From assembly GCA_002491115.1 (NCBI GenBank), contig DKVI01000059.1, positions 1 through 23,177 of the forward strand: 23,177 nt of DNA, given 5' to 3'. Position numbers and translations under genes: made by a program. How positions within the stretch are numbered: position 1 is the stretch's first letter; every line of letters begins with the position of its first letter. The stretch comes from Lachnospiraceae bacterium UBA7182 (GTDB lineage: Bacteria > Bacillota > Clostridia > Lachnospirales > Lachnospiraceae). This document shows positions 22,253 to 23,177 of the stretch, piece after piece. Under the pieces are notes generated by a model. It did not search any database. It saw nothing but the letters and a program-made list of their open reading frames with translations, and was not told the DNA's origin.

Positions 22253-23037
22253 CAGGAATCACCCAGCCTCTCATGCCATGGTACGACCAGCCTGGTAAGG
22301 ATGCGCATCAGAAGATCCGTTACAAGACCGATGACGCCGATCATAATCAGGCCGCCGAAGATCACATCCGTCGCCATAAATCGCTGGGATTTCAGGATCG
22401 TATATCCAAGACCGCTGCCGGCCGCCACCATTTCAGCTACCACAAGATAGGTCCAGGCCCATCCGATCGTCAGCCGGAAATCATCCATAAAGCCCGGAAG
22501 GGAGGCTGGAAAGATGACCTGAGTATAGATCTGCCATTTGCCTGCACCCAGCGTGCGCGCCGCGTTCAGCATATTTTTATCCACGGCAGATACGGTGTCG
22601 GCGATCATAAGTACAAGCTGAAAGAAAGTTCCAAGCCAGATGATCACATACTTCGGCGTTTCATCTACTCCCAGATATAGAATTGTCAGCGGAACCAGAG
22701 CCACAACCGGCAGATACCGGACAAATTCGATGATCGGCTGAAACAGGGCACGAAATCTTCCGGAGCGTGCCATCAGCATACCGCATGGAAGCGCGGCCAC
22801 TGCGGACCAGAGCCACCCGATCATAACCCTTTTGACAGAAATAAAACAGTCTGCCCACAAAGAGCCGTCCTTTGCTGTTTTCATAAGTGCCTGGAATACT
22901 TCCGTAGGGGAAGGTACAAACAACTTGCTGACCAGCCCTCCATATGTAACAGCGCACCAGAGCGCAATAATCGCAAAAAAGGAGATGACTGTCAGATACT
23001 GGAAAGAATCCGACGACCTTTTCTTTTTTTTCTCCAC
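22252..23037 (-). CDS. ABC transporter permease (SsuC/TauC-like)
   Basis: A permease of about 261 residues with roughly six hydrophobic helices and the cytoplasmic EAA-type loop LNAARTLGAGKWQIYTQVIFPASLPG that contacts the ATPase, as in the BPD_transp_1 family. The basic N-terminus (VEKKKKRSS) precedes the first helix near YLTVISFFAIIALWCA. Start choice: a TTG at 23046 directly abuts the AAAGGCGG Shine-Dalgarno (23047-23054), while the in-frame GTG at 23037 lies 9 nt beyond it, so GTG is preferred; the TTG form would add three residues. It is the first gene of the importer operon, with its promoter at 23101-23129. Confidence 0.9.
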   Translation of the reverse strand: MEKKKKRSSDSFQYLTVISFFAIIALWCAVTYGGLVSKLFVPSPTEVFQALMKTAKDGSLWADCFISVKRVMIGWLWSAVAALPCGMLMARSGRFRALFQPIIEFVRYLPVVALVPLTILYLGVDETPKYVIIWLGTFFQLVLMIADTVSAVDKNMLNAARTLGAGKWQIYTQVIFPASLPGFMDDFRLTIGWAWTYLVVAEMVAAGSGLGYTILKSQRFMATDVIFGGLIMIGVIGLVTDLLMRILTRLVVPWHERLGDS

Positions 23038-23100
23038 AGCTGTCAACCGCCTTTCTTCTGTGCTAATATGATAACACGCTAAAGTGATAAACCATGTATG

Positions 23101-23129
23101 AGTATAGCATAAGAAGTAAGATGTGTAAA
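23101..23129 (-). promoter_or_regulatory. Sigma-A promoter of the importer operon
   Basis: Read on the minus strand: TTTACA (23129-23124), 17-nt spacer, TATACT (23106-23101). Transcription should begin near 23094, leaving a leader of only about 50 nt, too short for most riboswitches. Confidence 0.75.
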
Positions 23130-23177
23130 CACTTTTTTCGCATGGATGCGTCGGTTTAGGGTTGTTTCACGAAGAAA

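Noticed and set aside
23069..23090. Direct repeat TGATAA, 16-bp period, in the importer leader
   Set aside because: Six-base AT-rich repeats are expected by chance in such a region, and the period does not match a recognised operator.
23163..23171. TGTTTCACG resembles half of a ParB parS site
   Set aside because: The second half does not follow (AAGAAA instead of TGAAACA), so the full palindrome is absent.

Overview
The window looks like a chromosomal segment of a Gram-positive anaerobe of the class Clostridia, most likely the family Lachnospiraceae. This is inferred from the gene order (acetate kinase, L32, plsX, acpP, rnc, smc, ftsY), the L32 N-terminus MSICPKNKSSK, strong AGGAGG-type ribosome binding sites and near-consensus sigma-A promoters. 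No rRNA, tRNA, CRISPR array, phage gene or transposase is visible. Coding density is high and no gene appears broken.

Layout: (1) 34-2990 holds a beta-propeller lactonase, a PduL-type phosphotransacylase and acetate kinase, closed by a terminator. (2) 3003-5011 holds a DUF457/YdjM-type membrane protein, metA and, from its own consensus promoter, rpmF (GTG start), closed by a terminator. (3) 5045-10228 is a four-gene signalling/transport module: response regulator, short-loop histidine kinase, ABC ATPase and an 877-residue FtsX-type permease. An operator-like array of 11-bp-spaced GTCA repeats precedes the transporter, and a terminator closes the module. (4) 10251-16850 is the housekeeping run plsX-acpP-rnc-smc-ftsY, with a cre-like box inside the plsX promoter and a hairpin just ahead of rnc. 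(5) 16884-20383 holds threonine ammonia-lyase, a large inverted-repeat element, a C_GCAxxG_C_C protein, homoserine dehydrogenase and thioredoxin, ending in a terminator that works in both directions. (6) 20391-23129 on the minus strand is a permease-ATPase-lipoprotein ABC importer of the nitrate/sulfonate/taurine/THI5 type with its own promoter.

How the genes connect: PduL plus AckA can turn acetyl-CoA or propionyl-CoA into the acid plus ATP, and they sit where many Clostridia carry pta-ackA. Hom makes homoserine, MetA acylates it toward methionine, and the threonine ammonia-lyase breaks threonine down to 2-oxobutyrate, a possible source of propionyl-CoA. PlsX, AcpP, RNase III, SMC and FtsY cover phospholipid synthesis, RNA processing, chromosome organisation and membrane targeting.

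I do not see an obvious new multi-gene system. The least explained items are the structured element at 18098-18207, the GTCA array at 6761-6798, the Asp at the acyl-specificity position of MetA, and the cre-like box in the plsX promoter.
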